Below are positions 61,243 to 64,000 of a stretch of DNA of 64,000 nt, one piece after another. The notes under the pieces were generated by a model. The model was not told the origin of the DNA, searched no databases, and saw nothing but the letters and a program-made list of their open reading frames with translations. Position 1 is the stretch's first letter, and each line of letters starts with the position of its first letter. The stretch is taken from contig NZ_BMJJ01000015.1 in NCBI RefSeq assembly GCF_014643375.1, positions 1 through 64,000 on the forward strand, written 5' to 3'. The position numbers and the translations under genes are program-made. Source of the stretch: Aureimonas glaciei. Lineage in GTDB: Bacteria > Pseudomonadota > Alphaproteobacteria > Rhizobiales > Rhizobiaceae.

Positions 61243-61620
61243 GTGTTTGGGGCAGGGCGCGTGACGGGCTGGTTCACCGTCTGGCGAACGAGATCGATGT
61301 GCGGCGTTACAAGCCCGCCGCGAATGTGGTACGAGCAGGCCTGGTACCGGCCCTGCTCTCTTCGTTTCTGTTGGGCGTTTACGCCGTCGCCGACAGATTG
61401 AAGTCTGTGCCCTGTCGAAGGGAAGAGGACCGACCGTCGCTCCGCGAAGTCGAAGAAGCGCCCGACGCGGTATGCGGGGCTTCGGCGCCGCGCCGGCGGT
61501 CGCCCTCTTCCGGGCTTCAGCTTCCCCGATGAAGAAGACTTGATGTTCGGCGTCGCCGACAGTCTCCCGGCCATGCCGGCTGGCCCCGGGCCAGCGGACC
61601 AATAAGGAGTTCGCCCAGAT
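61243..61620. other. 378-base spacer with a 26-base palindrome
   Basis: No supported gene is present; a frame at 61299-61532 has no ribosome site or conserved features. An imperfect palindrome at 61333-61358 (arms GAGCAGG/CCTGCTC around GGTACC) is a candidate fragment of a rhizobial intergenic repeat. Confidence 0.45.
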
Positions 61621-62607
61621 ATGGCGATCATCGAACAAAAGCGCGTCGAAGACGACGAAGCTGGCCTGCGGCTCGACCGCTGGTTCAAGATCCACTATCC
61701 CGGCCTCGGCTTCACGCATCTGCAGAAGCTGCTGCGTTCCGGGCAGATCCGGGTCGATGGCGGCCGGGTGAAGTCCGATACGCGGATCGCGCCGGGCCAG
61801 ATGGTGCGCGTGCCGCCGATCGGCACGGATGCGGCCCGTGCCAAGGGCGCGCCGCTGACCACCAATCTCATGAAGGGCCGGCAGGACGGCGACGTCCTCT
61901 CGCAGATGCTGATCTACGAGGACGAGAAGGTGCTCGTCTTCAACAAGCCGGCGGGTCTCGCCGTGCAGGGCGGCTCGGGCGTTGCCCGGCATGTCGACGA
62001 CATGCTGGAAGCCTGGCGCAACAAGAGGGGCGAAAAGCCCCGGCTCGTGCACCGGCTCGACCGCGACACCTCCGGCGTCCTCGTCGTCGCCCGCACCCGC
62101 GGCGCGGCCTCGTTCCTGACCAAGATGTTCCGTGAGCGCGACACGACGAAGACCTACTGGGCGATCGTGAAGGGCGTGCCGAACCCGAAGGAGGGGCGGA
62201 TCTCGACCTATCTCGTCAAGGAAGAGACGCAGGACGGCGACCGCATGCGCGTCGGCAAGCATGGCGAACATGGCGCCGACCACGCGCTGACGCATTACCG
62301 CGTCGTCGACCAGGCGGCGCAGAATTTCGCCTGGATCGAGTTCGAGCCCTATACCGGCCGCACCCACCAGCTCCGCGTCCACGCGTTGCATATCGGCCAC
62401 CCGATCATCGGCGACCCGAAGTATTTCGACGCCGATACCAACTGGGACTTCCCCGGCGGCGTGCAGAAGCGGCTGCATCTGCATGCCCGGCGCATCCGCA
62501 TTCCGCATCCCGATGGCGGCGTGATCGAGCAGATGGCGCCGCTGCCGCCGCACATGGTGCAGACGTGGAATCTCTTCGGCTTCGACGAAGCCGAGACCGG
62601 GGACTGA
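61621..62607 (+). CDS. rluC: RluA/RluC-family 23S rRNA pseudouridine synthase
   Basis: The 328-residue product has an N-terminal S4 RNA-binding domain (about 15-75, with THLQKLLRSGQIRVDG) and the catalytic HRLDRDTSG (144-152) with Asp147. It ends with the RTHQLRVH motif. RluC makes pseudouridines at 23S positions 955, 2504 and 2580 in E. coli. Assignment to RluC rather than RluD rests on S4 content and length. The HAD gene starts three bases after its stop. Confidence 0.9.
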   Translation: MAIIEQKRVEDDEAGLRLDRWFKIHYPGLGFTHLQKLLRSGQIRVDGGRVKSDTRIAPGQMVRVPPIGTDAARAKGAPLTTNLMKGRQDGDVLSQMLIYEDEKVLVFNKPAGLAVQGGSGVARHVDDMLEAWRNKRGEKPRLVHRLDRDTSGVLVVARTRGAASFLTKMFRERDTTKTYWAIVKGVPNPKEGRISTYLVKEETQDGDRMRVGKHGEHGADHALTHYRVVDQAAQNFAWIEFEPYTGRTHQLRVHALHIGHPIIGDPKYFDADTNWDFPGGVQKRLHLHARRIRIPHPDGGVIEQMAPLPPHMVQTWNLFGFDEAETGD

Positions 62608-62609
62608 CC

Positions 62610-63308
62610 ATGAAGCTCGTTCTCTTCGATTGCGACGGCACGTTGGCCGACAGTTTTGGGCTGATCTGCGAGGCCATGCGCCGCACCTTTGCCGCGCACG
62701 ATCTGCCGGTGCCGGGCGATGCAGCGACGCAGGCGATCATCGGCCTGTCCCTGGATTCGGCGATCCTGCGGCTCTATCCGGAATGCCCGCCGAAATTGCT
62801 GCCGTTGCTGGTCGCCGCCTACCGCCTGAATTTCCGCGCCGCGCGCGAGGATGCCGCGTTTCGCGAGACGCTGTTTGCCGGCATCCCCGCATTGCTCGCG
62901 GACCTCAGCGGTCGCGAGACGCTGCGACTCGGCCTCGTCACCGGCAAGACGCGGCGCGGCGTCGACGCGGTTGTCGCCACGCATGGTCTGGAAGGCGTGT
63001 TCCTGGCCATCCGCACCGCCGACGACTGCCCGTCCAAGCCGCATCCGGCCATGGTGCTGGAATGCTGCGAGGCGCTCGGCGTCGATCCGGCCGAGACGCT
63101 GGTCGTGGGCGACGCCGTCTTCGACATGCAGATGGCGGTGGCCGCGGGCGCTTCGGCACTCGGCGTCGCCTGGGGAGCGAGTGCGCCCTTGGCGCTGTCG
63201 CAGGCCGGGGCCTACGAGGTCGCTGCCGATGTCGCCGAGATGGGCACGCTGATCGACGGCTGGCTGGCCGGCGAGACTCTTTCCGCCCGCGCCCCGGTCC
63301 TCGCCTGA
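62610..63308 (+). CDS. HAD-superfamily hydrolase (phosphoglycolate phosphatase-like)
   Basis: The 232-residue product has HAD motif I FDCDGTLAD (Asp8 nucleophile, Asp10), motif II LVTGKT, motif III Lys in CPSKPHP, and motif IV VVGDAVFDM. A helical cap domain lies between about 18 and 85. It should dephosphorylate a small phosphate ester; substrates are not deducible. It follows the pseudouridine synthase by three bases and precedes ATP12 after 133 bases, a gene order common in alphaproteobacteria. Confidence 0.9.
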   Translation: MKLVLFDCDGTLADSFGLICEAMRRTFAAHDLPVPGDAATQAIIGLSLDSAILRLYPECPPKLLPLLVAAYRLNFRAAREDAAFRETLFAGIPALLADLSGRETLRLGLVTGKTRRGVDAVVATHGLEGVFLAIRTADDCPSKPHPAMVLECCEALGVDPAETLVVGDAVFDMQMAVAAGASALGVAWGASAPLALSQAGAYEVAADVAEMGTLIDGWLAGETLSARAPVLA

Positions 63309-63441
63309 CGGCCGCGCGTCCCTGACACGTCGGACGGCGGCCGGTAATGTCCGCCGCCTCCGCCCCCTGTTTTACGCGTGACGCCTTGCGAAAGCCGGCC
63401 TTCCCGCTTCGGGATCACGCTCACACCCGACGAGATCCGCC

Positions 63442-64000
63442 ATGTCCTCGCTGAATCGCCCGGAACTTCCCAAGCGCTTCTACACCGCCGTCTCGGTCGT
63501 CGCCGCGGAAGGCGGCGGCTTTACCGTCGAGCTGGACGGGCGCGGCCTGCGCACGCCGCTGCGGCGCAAGCTCGTGGTGCCGACGCGAGCGCTGGCCACG
63601 CTTCTCGCCGGCGAATGGGAGGCGCAGAAGGAGCGGATCGATCCCGCGACCATGCCGCTGACCCGGCTCGCCAACACCGTGATCGACGGCATCGCGGATG
63701 ATCCCCAGGCCGTCCGTGCCGATCTCGCCGGCTATATTGAGACCGACATGCTGTTCTACCGCGCCGGCTATCCCGACCGCCTGGTCGAGCGCCAGCGTGC
63801 CGCCTGGGACCCGGTCCTCGCGGAGGCCGAGCGGCGCATCGGCGCCCGCTTCGTCCTCGCGGAGGGCGTCATGCACGTCGCCCAGTCGCCGGAGGCGATC
63901 ACCGCGTTTCGCCGGCGCATCGAGACGGTCGAGAATCCCTTCGCGATCGCCGCGCTCCACCAAATGACCACGCTGACCGGCTCGGCCCTCCTGCCGCTGG
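63442..64000 (+). CDS. ATP12 family F1-ATPase assembly chaperone (partial, runs off window)
   Basis: From ATG 63442 the reading frame stays open to the window end, 186 codons. It starts PELPKRFYTAVSV and contains LDGRGLRTP, WEAQKERIDPATMPLTRLANTVID and TDMLFYRAG, the ATP12 signatures. The family escorts the alpha subunit during F1-ATPase assembly in mitochondria and alphaproteobacteria. Family proteins are about 240-260 residues, so roughly a quarter is missing on the right. Confidence 0.92.
   Translation, partial: MSSLNRPELPKRFYTAVSVVAAEGGGFTVELDGRGLRTPLRRKLVVPTRALATLLAGEWEAQKERIDPATMPLTRLANTVIDGIADDPQAVRADLAGYIETDMLFYRAGYPDRLVERQRAAWDPVLAEAERRIGARFVLAEGVMHVAQSPEAITAFRRRIETVENPFAIAALHQMTTLTGSALLPL

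Noticed and set aside
61299-61532. 77-codon plus-strand ORF
   Set aside because: No ribosome site, no homology that I recognise, and it runs through palindromic spacer sequence.

Overview
The window is a GC-rich chromosomal segment of an alphaproteobacterium, almost certainly of the order Rhizobiales/Hyphomicrobiales. This rests on the order of the str-S10-spc-alpha ribosomal superoperon, two identical 391-residue EF-Tu copies, a RirA-type Rrf2 regulator, the glycine-betaine demethylase pair gbcAB, an ATP12-type chaperone, and mosaic palindromic intergenic repeats typical of rhizobia. A family such as Aurantimonadaceae is possible but cannot be fixed from sequence alone.

Layout. 1-4182: a probable IS21-type element end, then accessory genes (NmrA-like SDR, secreted cupin, MscS channel with a cyclic-nucleotide-binding-like domain, classical SDR) and tRNA-Thr on the minus strand. 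4458-7946: a sugar-catabolic cluster (ribokinase-like PfkB, TIM-barrel isomerase/epimerase, Gfo/Idh/MocA dehydrogenase) with no transporter. 8377-12333: a small acidic protein, MsrB, RirA-like regulator and gbcA-gbcB. 12443-12575: an inverted-repeat mosaic element. 12653-16659: a zinc regulon, with znuA divergent from znuC-znuB-zur over a Zur-like operator, and a DUF1007 gene convergent to zur. 16841-18103: rlmB, tRNA-Tyr, tRNA-Gly.

18229-55390 is the translation/transcription block: tuf copy 1; an inserted group of four glycosyltransferase-like genes (19585-23248, two divergent pairs); tRNA-Trp, secE, nusG, rplK, rplA, rplJ, rplL, rpoB, rpoC; rpsL, rpsG, fusA, tuf copy 2; rpsJ through rpsQ (S10 group); rplN through secY and adk (spc group); rpsM, rpsK, rpoA, rplQ (alpha group), closed by a strong terminator. 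Many spacers in this block carry strong, often tandem, hairpins. They probably serve attenuation, autoregulation or RNA processing.

55537-64000: an extended SDR, an AT-richer stretch with a possible small secreted peptide and its own terminator, a DegP/HtrA periplasmic protease, rarA, a DUF3291 gene on the minus strand, fluoride exporter crcB, an RluC-type pseudouridine synthase, a HAD phosphatase, and the start of an ATP12 F1-ATPase assembly chaperone that runs off the window.

No CRISPR array, phage or defence system was found. The most unusual material is the glycosyltransferase-like insertion beside tuf, the histidine-rich tail on ZnuC with DUF1007 next to zur, and the hairpins between ribosomal genes.
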